Shown: piece after piece, positions 33,306 to 41,748 of the stretch
How positions within the stretch are numbered: the stretch's first letter is position 1
How the letters are laid out: every line of letters starts with the position of its first letter
Source of the DNA: Acidimicrobiales bacterium
GTDB lineage: Bacteria > Actinomycetota > Acidimicrobiia > Acidimicrobiales > JAHEJN01
Assembly (NCBI GenBank): GCA_024638845.1
Contig: JAHEJN010000008.1
Location: 1 to 64,000, forward strand
Direction of reading: 5' to 3'
DNA length: 64,000 nucleotides
The notes under the pieces: model-generated
What the model saw: the letters and a program-made list of their open reading frames with translations, nothing else
Database searches by the model: none
Told to the model about the DNA's origin: nothing
Made by a program: the position numbers and the translations under genes

Positions 33306-34717
33306 CCGATGTCGTCATGCCCCAGCTGGGTGAGACCGTCACCGAGGGCACGATCACGAAATGGTTCAAACAGGTCGGCGACACCGTTGCCGTCGACGAG
33401 GTGCTCTTCGAGGTGTCGACCGACAAGGTCGACAGCGAGGTTCCGTCGCCGGTCGCCGGAGTGCTCTCCGAGATCGTCGTCGCCGAAGGCGAGACCGTCG
33501 ACGTCGGCACCGTTCTGGCCCGCCTCGGCGTCGCTGGTGAGACCCCCGCGGCCGCAGCTCCCGAGCCAGAGCCGGCACCCGAACCGGCGCCCGCGCCTGT
33601 CCCGACCCCTGCGCCGGCTCCTGAGCCCGCTCCAGCGCCGCCGCCGGTCCCGGAGCCCGCACCGGCTCCCGAACCGGCACCAGCGGCCACGCCGGAGCCG
33701 GCTCCCGTAACCGCCGGTGGCTCCGATGGCGAAGCGAAGCTGTTGTCGCCGGTGGTGCGCCGCCTTCTCGCCGACAATGCTCTCGATGCCGACACGATCA
33801 CTGGCACCGGCCTCGGTGGCCGCATCACCCGAGCCGATGTCGAGGCGGCCATCCAGGCCCGCGGTGCCACCGCGGCCCCTTCTCCCGCGCCCGCCGAGGC
33901 GTCCATACCGGCCCCTGCGCCTCCGGCAGCCCCGCCGACCGCGGCTCCTGTCGCGGCTCCGGCCCCGGCACCGGCCACGACGCCACCGGCGGTGGCGGCC
34001 TCGGCTACCGATCACGAGGTGACGCTCACCAACATCCGCAAGATCACCGGCCAGCACATGGTCGACTCCAAGGCGACAGCTCCGCATGTGCTCACTGCCG
34101 TCGAGGTCGACTTCGAGAACGTCGAACGAGTACGTCAGGCCCATCGCAACGAATGGAAGACCGAAGAGGGATTCAGCCTCACGTATCTGCCCTTCATCGT
34201 GCGCGCCGTCGCCGACGCCGTCCACGACTTCCCCCACATGAACGCCAGCATGGGCGATGGACGGCTCGTCGTGCACGGGTCGTTGCACATGGCCATCGCC
34301 GTCGACCTCGACTTCCAGGGCCTGCTGGCCCCCGTCGTGCGCTCGGCCGAGACCAAGCGGCTCCGAGCCATCTCACGCGAGATCGTCGATCTGGCCACCC
34401 GCGCCCGCCAGAAGAAGCTCAGTGCCGACGAGATCACCGGTGGCACCTTCACGATCACCAACCCCGGCCAGTACGGCACGCTGCTGCAGTTCCCCATCAT
34501 CAACCAGCCGCAGGTGGCCATCCTGTCCACCGATGGTGTGCGCCGGAAGCCAGTCGTCATCACCGACAGCGACGGCAACGAGGCCATCGCGGTGCATTCG
34601 GTCGGGGTGTTGGCCCTGGCCTGGGACCACCGCGCCTTCGACGGTGCCTATGCGGCCGCCTTCCTCGACCGGCTCCGCACCATCATCGAGACGCGCAACT
34701 GGGAAGCCGAGATCTGA
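33302..34717 (+). CDS. sucB: dihydrolipoamide acyltransferase (E2) of a 2-oxoacid dehydrogenase complex
   Basis: 471 residues. Lipoyl domain (~1-78) with the lipoylated lysine in STDKVDSEV (Lys42); a Pro/Ala/Glu-rich flexible linker (~80-138); a peripheral-subunit-binding domain (LLSPVVRRLLADNALDADTI to ITRADVEAAI, ~145-182); a second Pro/Ala linker; and a CoA acyltransferase core ending in D-H-R-A-F-D-G with catalytic His and Asp. The family covers succinyl- and branched-chain types; the core cannot be assigned with certainty, so the gene name is provisional. GAGGAGCG ribosome site. Confidence 0.9.
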   Translation: MTDVVMPQLGETVTEGTITKWFKQVGDTVAVDEVLFEVSTDKVDSEVPSPVAGVLSEIVVAEGETVDVGTVLARLGVAGETPAAAAPEPEPAPEPAPAPVPTPAPAPEPAPAPPPVPEPAPAPEPAPAATPEPAPVTAGGSDGEAKLLSPVVRRLLADNALDADTITGTGLGGRITRADVEAAIQARGATAAPSPAPAEASIPAPAPPAAPPTAAPVAAPAPAPATTPPAVAASATDHEVTLTNIRKITGQHMVDSKATAPHVLTAVEVDFENVERVRQAHRNEWKTEEGFSLTYLPFIVRAVADAVHDFPHMNASMGDGRLVVHGSLHMAIAVDLDFQGLLAPVVRSAETKRLRAISREIVDLATRARQKKLSADEITGGTFTITNPGQYGTLLQFPIINQPQVAILSTDGVRRKPVVITDSDGNEAIAVHSVGVLALAWDHRAFDGAYAAAFLDRLRTIIETRNWEAEI

Positions 34718-34725
34718 GCTTCCCG

Positions 34726-36525
34726 ATGACCGCCGCCGTCCACCCCGCCGAGGCGACGGCCTCCGACCGCGTGCTGCGGATGCGCTGGCTCGGGCGCGTC
34801 GGTTACCGCGATGCCTGGGCCCTCCAGCGGGCGCTGTTCCGCGAGTCCACCGACGATCACCTCCTGCTGCTCGAACACGATCCGGTGTACACACTCGGCC
34901 TCAGCGCCGATCCGAGCAACGTGCTCGACGAGGCCCGGTCCAGCGGCGCCGAGATCCTTCGCGTGAACCGTGGCGGCGACGTCACCTTCCACGGGCCGGG
35001 GCAACTCGTCGGATATCCGATCCTCACGATTCCGGGCAAGCGTGGGGGCGGTATGGCCGACACCGCGGCATATGTCGGTGGTGTCGAGCAGTTGGTCATC
35101 GACACACTGGCCGAGCTCGGCCTCGTCGGTGCCGGGCGACTTCCCGGTCATGCCGGCGTCTGGATCGACGCCGACGGCGAGGAGCCACGGAAGATTGCTG
35201 CCATCGGAGTACGGCTCAGCCGCGGCCGCTCGATGCACGGGTTCGCGCTGAACGTCTCCACCGATCTCGGGTGGTTCGCCAAGATCGTGCCATGTGGCAT
35301 CGACGACAAGGGTGTCACCTCGCTCGCGGCCGAAGGGGTCGACGTCGAGATGCGAACCGTCGTCGACACGCTCTGCGCCCTGGCGGCCACACGGTGGGGT
35401 GCCGGATCCGTCGAGCGCTCCGACGTCGTGTGGCGGCACCGGCCGGCCGATCTCAGCGCTTTCTCCCGAGGCCAGGGGCCGGGCAGGGTCGGGCCTCAGC
35501 TCGCGGCCCCGGAATCCGAGTCGGCCGAGCGCCCGGCCCAGACCCAGGGAACCTCGGTCCGGTTGCTCGGCCGCCTCGCCGAAGCGGGCGTGGCCGCCGG
35601 CATGGCGCTCACCACCCGCAAGCCCGAGTATCTGCGGGTCAAGGCCGAGATGGGCCCCGACTACCGTCGGCTCAAACGGGTCGTGCGAGACCTCGACCTC
35701 GTCACTGTCTGCGAAGAGGCCGGGTGCCCGAACATCTTCGAGTGCTGGAGCGACGGCACCGCAACGTTCATGATCCTCGGTGAGCGGTGCACCCGCGCCT
35801 GCGGATTCTGCCTGGTCGACACCCGCAAACCGATGCCGCCCGACCCCGACGAGCCCCGTCGAGTCGCCGACGCAGTGACGCGCATGGGCCTCGAGCACGC
35901 GGTGATCACCATGGTCGCTCGCGACGACCTCCCCGACGGCGGTGCGTCAGCCGTTGCCGCGACCGTCGGCGCGATCCGAATGAGCTGTCCCGGTGTCCGC
36001 ACGGAAGTTCTCATCAGCGACTGCCAGGGTGACGATCGCGCCCTGGCGACGATCTTCGACGGCAAACCCGACGTGTTGAACCACAACATCGAGACTGTTG
36101 CCCGGCTGCAACGGGCGGTGCGGCCCTCGGCCGGCTACGCCCGCAGCCTCGCCGTGCTGGCCCGGGCGAAGGAATACGGCCTCACCACGAAGTCATCGAT
36201 CATGGTGGGCCTCGGAGAGAGCCGCGACGAGGTCGTGAGCACGCTCGCCGACCTCGCGGCGATCGGCGTCGACATCGTGACCATCGGCCAGTACCTGCGC
36301 CCGACGAGCAATCACCTTCCGGTCGCCCGCTGGTGGGAGCCACGCGAGTTCGACCATCTCAAGGCGGCCGGGCAGGCACTCGGCATCAGTCATGTCGAGG
36401 CGTCGCCGCTCACTCGATCGAGCTACCACGCCAAGGCTGCGGCCAACGCCGCCGACGCCCGAGTCGCTTTGGCTCAGCGGCCGTCCCAGTCACCGAAGAC
36501 GAGCGTGTCACCGGACTTGCCGTAG
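34726..36525 (+). CDS. lipB-lipA: fused octanoyltransferase (LipB) and lipoyl synthase (LipA)
   Basis: One uninterrupted 599-residue frame. Residues ~20-240 are LipB: RGGDVTFHGPGQLVGYPIL, the lysine of RKIAAIGVRLS, and catalytic Cys190 in KIVPCGIDDKG. After a ~45-residue Pro/Ala/Glu-rich stretch, residues ~295-590 are LipA: auxiliary-cluster cysteines 329, 334 and 340, radical-SAM cysteines 355, 359 and 362, and the C-terminal R-S-S-Y ligand. An in-frame ATG (codon 293) and GTG (codon 289) could alternatively start a separate LipA, although no strong ribosome site is seen. Together the domains attach and sulfurate octanoyl groups, here on the adjacent E2. Its 3' end overlaps the convergent gene by 52 bp. 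Confidence 0.88.
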   Translation: MTAAVHPAEATASDRVLRMRWLGRVGYRDAWALQRALFRESTDDHLLLLEHDPVYTLGLSADPSNVLDEARSSGAEILRVNRGGDVTFHGPGQLVGYPILTIPGKRGGGMADTAAYVGGVEQLVIDTLAELGLVGAGRLPGHAGVWIDADGEEPRKIAAIGVRLSRGRSMHGFALNVSTDLGWFAKIVPCGIDDKGVTSLAAEGVDVEMRTVVDTLCALAATRWGAGSVERSDVVWRHRPADLSAFSRGQGPGRVGPQLAAPESESAERPAQTQGTSVRLLGRLAEAGVAAGMALTTRKPEYLRVKAEMGPDYRRLKRVVRDLDLVTVCEEAGCPNIFECWSDGTATFMILGERCTRACGFCLVDTRKPMPPDPDEPRRVADAVTRMGLEHAVITMVARDDLPDGGASAVAATVGAIRMSCPGVRTEVLISDCQGDDRALATIFDGKPDVLNHNIETVARLQRAVRPSAGYARSLAVLARAKEYGLTTKSSIMVGLGESRDEVVSTLADLAAIGVDIVTIGQYLRPTSNHLPVARWWEPREFDHLKAAGQALGISHVEASPLTRSSYHAKAAANAADARVALAQRPSQSPKTSVSPDLP

Positions 36526-37673
36526 GTGAACACGGTGTCGGCCGGGCCGCCGGTGTTCGAGTTGCGCAGATAGAGGTTGTTGCCGCGCTCGATACCGATG
36601 GTGTCGGTGCCGTTGCCGTCCCAGTCGCCGAACAGGATGGTGTCGCCCTCGGTGCCGTAGCTGAACACGTAGTCGGCGGGGCCGCCGGTGTTGGAGTTCC
36701 GCAGCATGAGGTCACGACCGCGCTGGACGCCGACCGTGACCGTGCCGTTGCCGTCCCAGTCGCCCCAAACCAGCGTGTCGTCGGGCTTGCCGTAGGCGAA
36801 CACGTAGTCGGCAGGGCCGCCGGTGTTGGAGTTGCGGAGATACACGTTGCGGCCCCGCACCACGCCGATGGTGTCGGTGCCGTTGCCGTCCCAGTCGCCG
36901 AAGATCAGCTGATCGCCCGGCGAGCCGTAGCTGAACACGTAGTCGGCCGGCCCGCTCGTGTTGGAGTTGCGCAGGAAGAGGTCACGGCCGCGTTGCACGC
37001 CGATGGTGTCGGTGCCGTTGCCGTCCCAGTCGCCGAAGATCAGCTGATCGCCCGGCGAGCCGTAGCTGAACACGTAGTCGGCCGGCCCGCTCGTGTTGGA
37101 GTTGCGCAGAAGTAGATCGCGGCCGCGCTGGATACCGATGGTGTCGGTGCCGTTCGTCGCGGGTGTCGGCGAGGTCGTCGGTGGAGTGAAGGGCAGGTCG
37201 GCCGGCGGAGGGGAGCTCGGGGCGGCTGCGAAGCGATGGGTGGTGTAGATGACCCCGCCGGTGCGCACGACGCCGATGCCGATATGGGTGAAGGCCGGAT
37301 CGACCAGATTCCGCCGATGCCCCGAGCTGTCGATGAAGGCCTCCATCAGCATCGTGGTCCCGGAGCCGTAGCCGACGTTCTCACCCAACTTCGTCCAGCC
37401 ACTGGGAGCTCCGGTCGAGAGACTGTTGGTGTGGTAGATCTGGCCCGCTTCGGCCATGGCGAAGGTGTGCGTGCGGGCCGCCGAGGTCATGCTCGACGCG
37501 AGCTGTAGTGGTGCCGCTCCGTTCGACGCACGCAGGTCGTTGATCTGAGCCAGGAACTGCGCCTCCTCTGCCGAGCTGATCTCACCGACTGCGGCCGCTG
37601 GTGTCGCAGTGGCCGCAACGGTCGAGGCGACGAGGGCAAGCACGGACAGGATGATCGTCAGGAAGCGGCGCAC
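36474..37673 (-). CDS. secreted CAP-domain protein with five C-terminal repeats
   Basis: 399 residues from GTG 37673. A signal peptide (~1-28) precedes a CAP/SCP domain (~35-150) with LRASNGAAPLQLASSM, AARTHTFAMAE, LGENVGYG and SGHRRNLVDPAFTHIGIG, the bacterial YkwD-type pattern. A Pro/Thr/Ser linker (~152-172) leads to five 45-residue repeats, each with T-I-G-x-x-R-G-R, L-R-N-S-N-T and F-G-D-W-D-G-N-G, reminiscent of FG-GAP/VCBS calcium-binding blades. Predicted to be exported and to bind a wall or glycan ligand; activity unknown. The last repeat is truncated right before the stop. Confidence 0.85.
   Translation of the reverse strand: MRRFLTIILSVLALVASTVAATATPAAAVGEISSAEEAQFLAQINDLRASNGAAPLQLASSMTSAARTHTFAMAEAGQIYHTNSLSTGAPSGWTKLGENVGYGSGTTMLMEAFIDSSGHRRNLVDPAFTHIGIGVVRTGGVIYTTHRFAAAPSSPPPADLPFTPPTTSPTPATNGTDTIGIQRGRDLLLRNSNTSGPADYVFSYGSPGDQLIFGDWDGNGTDTIGVQRGRDLFLRNSNTSGPADYVFSYGSPGDQLIFGDWDGNGTDTIGVVRGRNVYLRNSNTGGPADYVFAYGKPDDTLVWGDWDGNGTVTVGVQRGRDLMLRNSNTGGPADYVFSYGTEGDTILFGDWDGNGTDTIGIERGNNLYLRNSNTGGPADTVFTYGKSGDTLVFGDWDGR
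36477..37151 (-). repeat. five 135-bp tandem repeats within the CAP gene
   Basis: The repeats have a strict 135-bp period; the units beginning near 36901 and 37036 are identical over at least 70 bp, which suggests recent duplication or gene conversion. They encode the 45-residue repeats of the CAP protein and also create a long but spurious open frame on the plus strand. Confidence 0.85.
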
Positions 37674-37823
37674 GGTGATACCTGGGTCGGGGATGAAGTC
37701 CGCGATGTATCGACGGATCCGGCCTGCGCATTGAGAACGAGACAGGCTGAGTCATACGAAATGGGCCGCTCGACCCAAGAGCGACGCCCCATGCCCGCCG
37801 GGCTGGTCGAGGTGGTGGCCCGT

Positions 37824-37829
37824 TAGCCT
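37824..37829 (+). promoter_or_regulatory. -10 box of leaderless promoter (TAGCCT)
   Basis: TAGCCT is 6 nt before GTG 37836 of the membrane-protein gene. Confidence 0.5.
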
Positions 37830-37835
37830 CGGTTC

Positions 37836-38690
37836 GTGCTCGATCTCGCTGCGCCCACGGTTCTCCTCCAGTGGGCCGCCGGGGGGCTGCTGTTCCTCTG
37901 GGTCACCACCCGACGCCGCGAGGTGGGGCTCGGGTACGGATGGCTCCAACGCCTCATCTTCATGGCCCTCGGCACCCTCGGCGCGTGGATCGGATTCGCA
38001 TCCTCCGACGTGCCGGTGCGCGATTGGTCGGCGGTGGCGATGGTCGTCGCCTCGGGCCTCGCCCTCGCCGTGTCGATCGTCCGCCGAGACGTCGGGGTGG
38101 CCGGGCAACGTTCGACGATCGAGCGACGCTCGGCGCGGGTCGCCGCCATGACCGGCATCGACCGCGAGGAGCCGCGGGTCACCGCCGATGGCCCCGAGTT
38201 CCCGCCCGGTCTCGATCTGGTTCCCGTGGCCTTCGGCGTGGTCGGACTCGTGGCGGCGGGTATCGACGCCGGCGACCCGGCCGCGCTGTCGGTCGCCCGG
38301 ACGCTAATAGGCGCCGCATTCCTCGGAGCGGTGACCGACGCGATGCTCCTCGGTCACTGGTATCTGGTTCAGCCCGGGCTGAGCCGCGAGCCCCTGAACG
38401 AGCTCGTTCGCTGGGTCGGCTGGCTGTGGCCACTCGAGCTCCTGGTGCTCCTCTGGCCCACAGGCATGGTCTCGGTGCTCGACGGCTCGATCGATGATGG
38501 CTACAACGGCCTGCTCGGCTGGTTCTGGGTGGCCTGTGTGGTGGCCACCATCGCGCTGGTCGGGGTCACGGCTGCCGCGCTCCGCGAGCGACAGTACAGC
38601 GCGGTCATGGCCGCCACCGGGCTGCTCTATCTGGCCATTCTCACTGCCTTCGGGATGGATCTCGTGGCCCGCGTCCTTCTCGATACCTGA
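37836..38690 (+). CDS. integral membrane protein of unknown function
   Basis: 284 residues from GTG. About eight hydrophobic helices are visible (near residues 5-22, 40-58, 65-83, 125-145, 152-172, 190-212, 225-246 and 255-278), with a polar loop around 88-122. Most of it is hydrophobic and poor in charged motifs, so no family is recognised. The sequence LVQPGLSREPLNELVRWVG lies between helices five and six. It is upstream of, and separated by ~90 bp from, the Ku gene. There is no strong clue to its role. Confidence 0.75.
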   Translation: MLDLAAPTVLLQWAAGGLLFLWVTTRRREVGLGYGWLQRLIFMALGTLGAWIGFASSDVPVRDWSAVAMVVASGLALAVSIVRRDVGVAGQRSTIERRSARVAAMTGIDREEPRVTADGPEFPPGLDLVPVAFGVVGLVAAGIDAGDPAALSVARTLIGAAFLGAVTDAMLLGHWYLVQPGLSREPLNELVRWVGWLWPLELLVLLWPTGMVSVLDGSIDDGYNGLLGWFWVACVVATIALVGVTAAALRERQYSAVMAATGLLYLAILTAFGMDLVARVLLDT

Positions 38691-38718
38691 GTTCGCGCCC
38701 ATACTGGAGGAGTCGGCG

Positions 38719-38763
38719 GCGCCGGTTCGGGCTACGCCGGCTCGGGCTGAGCCGGTTCGGGAA
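38719..38763 (+). repeat. 15-bp imperfect tandem repeat (three copies) in the ku leader
   Basis: Three copies of a GC-rich unit (core CCGGTTCGGG / CCGGCTCGGG) start at 38719, 38734 and 38749, just ahead of the Ku ribosome site. The period is a multiple of three, but the region is non-coding. Possible operator or slippage tract. Confidence 0.6.
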
Positions 38764-38781
38764 GGACAGACAGGAGCACCC

Positions 38782-39645
38782 ATGGCACGTGCGATCTGGA
38801 GAGGTTCGGTCAGCTTCGGGCTGGTCACGATTCCGGTGCGCCTGTTCTCGGCGGTTTCGCGCAAGACCGTTCAGTTCAATCAGATCGACACCAAGACCGG
38901 CGCACGGGTGAAACAGCTGCGGGTGTCGGCCGCCGATGGCAGCGAGGTTCCCTACGATCAGATCGTCAAGGGGTACGAGGTCGCACCCGACACCTACCTC
39001 ACCGTCTCCGACGACGAGCTCGCGGCTCTCGACCCCGAGCAGTCACGCGTCATCGACGTGCTCGAGTTCGTCGATCTCGAGGAGATCGACCCGGTGTACT
39101 TCGACTCGGCCTACTGGCTCGTGCCCGACGAGATGGCGGCCAAGGCGTACAAGCTGCTCACCGAGGCGCTCGAGACGAGCGGCAAGGTGGCCATTGCCCG
39201 TTTCGTCATGCGCACCAAGCAGTATCTGGCTGCGATCCGCGCCCGCGACGGAGCGCTCACGATGTCCACCATGGTCTACGACGACGAAGTGGTGGGCGCG
39301 TCGCAGGTCGAAGGTCTCGACGTGCTCGACGGCATCGAGGTGTCCGACAAGGAACGGGCGATGGCCACGCAGCTCATCGAGTCGCTGACCGAGGACTTCG
39401 ATGCTTCCGCCCATCGCGACACCTACCGCGAGGCCGTCCTCGAACTGCTCGAACGGAAGCGCAACGGTGAGGAAACCGTCGCGGCGCGTCCCAAGGTCGA
39501 CACCGAAGACCGGGTGGTCGATCTCATGGCGGCCCTCCAGGCCAGTGTCGACGCGGCGAAGAAGACGAAGAAGCGACACCCCTCTGCCAGTCCCGGCGAA
39601 CCCGAGGCGCCGGCGACGAGCAAGCGCAAGCGCAAGTCGGCCTGA
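38782..39645 (+). CDS. ku: Ku protein, non-homologous end-joining DNA end-binding factor
   Basis: 287 residues with CAGGAG 6-9 nt before the ATG. MARAIWRGSVSFGLVTIPVRL is the invariant N-terminus of bacterial Ku, and the core ends around residue 255 with the minimal bacterial Ku fold. The C-terminal ~35 residues are Lys/Ser/Pro-rich, an extension type known to bind DNA and recruit LigD. The homodimer rings DNA ends. The adjacent LigD polymerase-type gene completes an NHEJ pair, but no ATP-dependent ligase domain is in the window. Confidence 0.95.
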   Translation: MARAIWRGSVSFGLVTIPVRLFSAVSRKTVQFNQIDTKTGARVKQLRVSAADGSEVPYDQIVKGYEVAPDTYLTVSDDELAALDPEQSRVIDVLEFVDLEEIDPVYFDSAYWLVPDEMAAKAYKLLTEALETSGKVAIARFVMRTKQYLAAIRARDGALTMSTMVYDDEVVGASQVEGLDVLDGIEVSDKERAMATQLIESLTEDFDASAHRDTYREAVLELLERKRNGEETVAARPKVDTEDRVVDLMAALQASVDAAKKTKKRHPSASPGEPEAPATSKRKRKSA

Positions 39646-39653
39646 GTCGTTCT

Positions 39654-40565
39654 GTGGGCGAACGTCTCGAGGCGGAGATCGGAGGCCGCCAACTCTCGTT
39701 CTCCAACCTCGACAAGGTGCTGTACCCCGCGACCGGTTTCACGAAGGCCCAGGTCATCGACTACTACGTGCGCATCGCGCCCGTCATGCTGCCGCATCTG
39801 GCCGGCCGGGGCGTCACGCTCCGTCGGTTTCCCGATGGTGTCGACGCCTCCTCGTTCTTCGAGAAGCGCTGCCCGTCGCACCGGCCCGAGTGGGTCGGCG
39901 TACACGACGGTCCGGGCGACCGCGGCGGACCCATCGGTTATTGCGCGCTCGACGAGGTGGCCGCGCTGGCCTGGACCGCGAACTTGGCGGCGCTCGAGAT
40001 CCATTCGCCGATGGCCCGCGCCACCGATCTCGAGTCGCCGACGATGGTCGTGTTCGACTTCGATCCGGGGGCGCCCGCATCGATCATCGAGTGCTGTCAG
40101 GTCGCGCTCGAGGTGCGCGAGGTCCTGGAGTCGGTCGGACTCTTTGCCTCGGCCAAGACGTCGGGTTCGAAGGGTCTTCAGGTGTACGTACCACTCAACT
40201 CGCCGCACACCCACGGCCACGCCAGCGACTTCGCGTTCGCGATGGCCCAGCTGTTGGAACAGCGAGATCCGGCTCGGGTGACCAGCACGATGACGCGGGC
40301 TCAGCGCACGAGCAGGGTGTTCATCGACTGGAGCCAGAATTCGAGACACAAGACCACGATCGCTCCCTACTCGCTGCGAGCCCGGCCGAGGCCGACAGTA
40401 TCGACACCGATCACGTGGGACGAGGTCGCCGACGGCGCCGACGGCGCTCGATTGGTGTTCGAGGCCGCCGATGTGCTCGAGCGCGTCGAGCGGCTGGGAG
40501 ACCTGTATATCGAGACGCTCGAGATGCAGCAGGTACTTCCCGAGCCGCGGACTGCCGATGGCTGA
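39654..40565 (+). CDS. ligD: LigD-type NHEJ polymerase/primase domain protein
   Basis: 303 residues from GTG, 8 nt after ku. LSFSNLDKVLYPATGFTK begins the family; ESPTMVVFDFDPGAP carries the catalytic D-x-D; TSGSKGLQVYVPL the nucleotide-binding S-G-x-K-G motif; and SRVFIDWSQNSRHKTTIAPYSLRA the third conserved block of primase-polymerase domains. It is a stand-alone polymerase domain, with neither the phosphoesterase nor ligase domain of mycobacterial LigD; those may be separate genes elsewhere. The gene symbol denotes the family, not a full LigD. Confidence 0.92.
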   Translation: MGERLEAEIGGRQLSFSNLDKVLYPATGFTKAQVIDYYVRIAPVMLPHLAGRGVTLRRFPDGVDASSFFEKRCPSHRPEWVGVHDGPGDRGGPIGYCALDEVAALAWTANLAALEIHSPMARATDLESPTMVVFDFDPGAPASIIECCQVALEVREVLESVGLFASAKTSGSKGLQVYVPLNSPHTHGHASDFAFAMAQLLEQRDPARVTSTMTRAQRTSRVFIDWSQNSRHKTTIAPYSLRARPRPTVSTPITWDEVADGADGARLVFEAADVLERVERLGDLYIETLEMQQVLPEPRTADG

Positions 40566-41700
40566 GGGTCACGTCTGGCCGCTCGAGTCGACGACTCGCG
40601 ACGACCGGCTCCGACTGGCGGCCATCGTCGAGACTCCGCGGGTTCCTCGACGCGAGATCTGGTTCGACGTGCCGATCGAATACGCAGGGTGGGTCACGGA
40701 TCGCGCCGACCCGTTCTACCTCGTCGCCCGCCGGTGGATGATGTTCGAAGGCATCGACGCGATCGTGCACGGGCCGGTGGCCACAACGCTGCGGGCCAAG
40801 GACGGCGAGTTCCAGCGCAACCTGATGAGCCTTCTCGGGCTGCACCCCGAACGAGAGATCCCTTACCGGCAGGTGACCCTCGATGCGACCGAGGTGGTCG
40901 AGACCCCAGCCGCAGAGCCCGAGGCCGCCGTGGCCGCGTTCTCCGGTGGACTCGACAGTCTCTTCACGATCTACCAGAACGTGGTCGAGCCACAACCGGG
41001 CGCATGGGACATCCGTGCCGCCGTGATGGTGCACGGGTTCGACATCGCCCTGGACGACCCGAAGGCGTGGTCCGCTGCGGTGGATCGAGCCGGCCCCGCA
41101 TTGGCCGAGGCCGGACTGCCCCTCATCCAGATCGCGACGAACGCCCGCGAGCTCGGCGATTGGCTCGTGCTCGCCTCGTCGGGCCTGACCGCGGCACTCG
41201 CGTTGTTCGGCGGCGCCGTCGGTCGAGGAGTGGTGGCGGGAAGCGACCCCTACTTCCGCGACGGCCGTTACACCCTCGGCGTGAGCGACACGCTCTATCC
41301 GTGGTTGTCGAGTCGGTCCTTCGAAGTCGTGGTCGACGCCCGGAGCTTCGACCGGCCGGGCAAGATCCGGGCCATGGGGCGCTGGACGACCGCGCTGGAA
41401 CGAATGCGCGTGTGCTACGCGCCCGACGCCAACGGCGTCAACTGTGGTGTGTGCATGAAGTGCGTCGGGACGTGGCTGCACTGTCGGTCGCTCGGTGTCA
41501 CCACGGGTGCCTTCTCGCGCGAGCCCGACCCCGACACCGTTGCCGCCAAGCTCAGGGAATGGGATCCGAATCACCCTGTCTGGGGTCCGGCCTACCGCCA
41601 TGGCCTCGAGCAGTGGGTGGTCTGGGCCGAGGCCGACGGCATCGACGAGCCGTGGCTCGCCGTTGCCCGCGGCCTGCTGCAAGGCCAGCCGTCCCAGTAG
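40558..41700 (+). CDS. QueC-like PP-loop ATP pyrophosphatase of unknown function
   Basis: 380 residues, start overlapping ligD by 8 bp. VAAFSGGLDSLFT contains the PP-loop S-G-G-x-D-S (Ser129-Ser134), which binds ATP and activates a substrate as an adenylate. Cysteines 286, 296, 299 and 302 (N-C-G-V-C-M-K-C) form a QueC-like zinc site. The first ~115 residues are an extra N-terminal domain absent in QueC. No queuosine genes are near, so 7-cyano-7-deazaguanine synthesis is doubtful. QueC relatives also occur in phage-defence loci such as Qat, but partners of that system are absent. Function open. Confidence 0.8.
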   Translation: MAEGHVWPLESTTRDDRLRLAAIVETPRVPRREIWFDVPIEYAGWVTDRADPFYLVARRWMMFEGIDAIVHGPVATTLRAKDGEFQRNLMSLLGLHPEREIPYRQVTLDATEVVETPAAEPEAAVAAFSGGLDSLFTIYQNVVEPQPGAWDIRAAVMVHGFDIALDDPKAWSAAVDRAGPALAEAGLPLIQIATNARELGDWLVLASSGLTAALALFGGAVGRGVVAGSDPYFRDGRYTLGVSDTLYPWLSSRSFEVVVDARSFDRPGKIRAMGRWTTALERMRVCYAPDANGVNCGVCMKCVGTWLHCRSLGVTTGAFSREPDPDTVAAKLREWDPNHPVWGPAYRHGLEQWVVWAEADGIDEPWLAVARGLLQGQPSQ

Positions 41701-41703
41701 CCT
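41698..41703 (+). promoter_or_regulatory. -10 box (TAGCCT) upstream of pepA
   Basis: TAGCCT overlaps the stop of the PP-loop gene. It would give a leader of about 40 nt containing AAGGAG (41736-41741) before GTG 41749. Confidence 0.45.
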
Positions 41704-41748
41704 GCGCTGCACCCACTCTCGACCTACTTCTCGCCAAGGAGAATTGCC

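Noticed and set aside
36333-37115. Long plus-strand open frame with Val/Ala/Pro-rich repeats
   Set aside because: It is the complement of the 135-bp repeats of the CAP gene; its repeat periodicity comes from that gene and it has no start signal.
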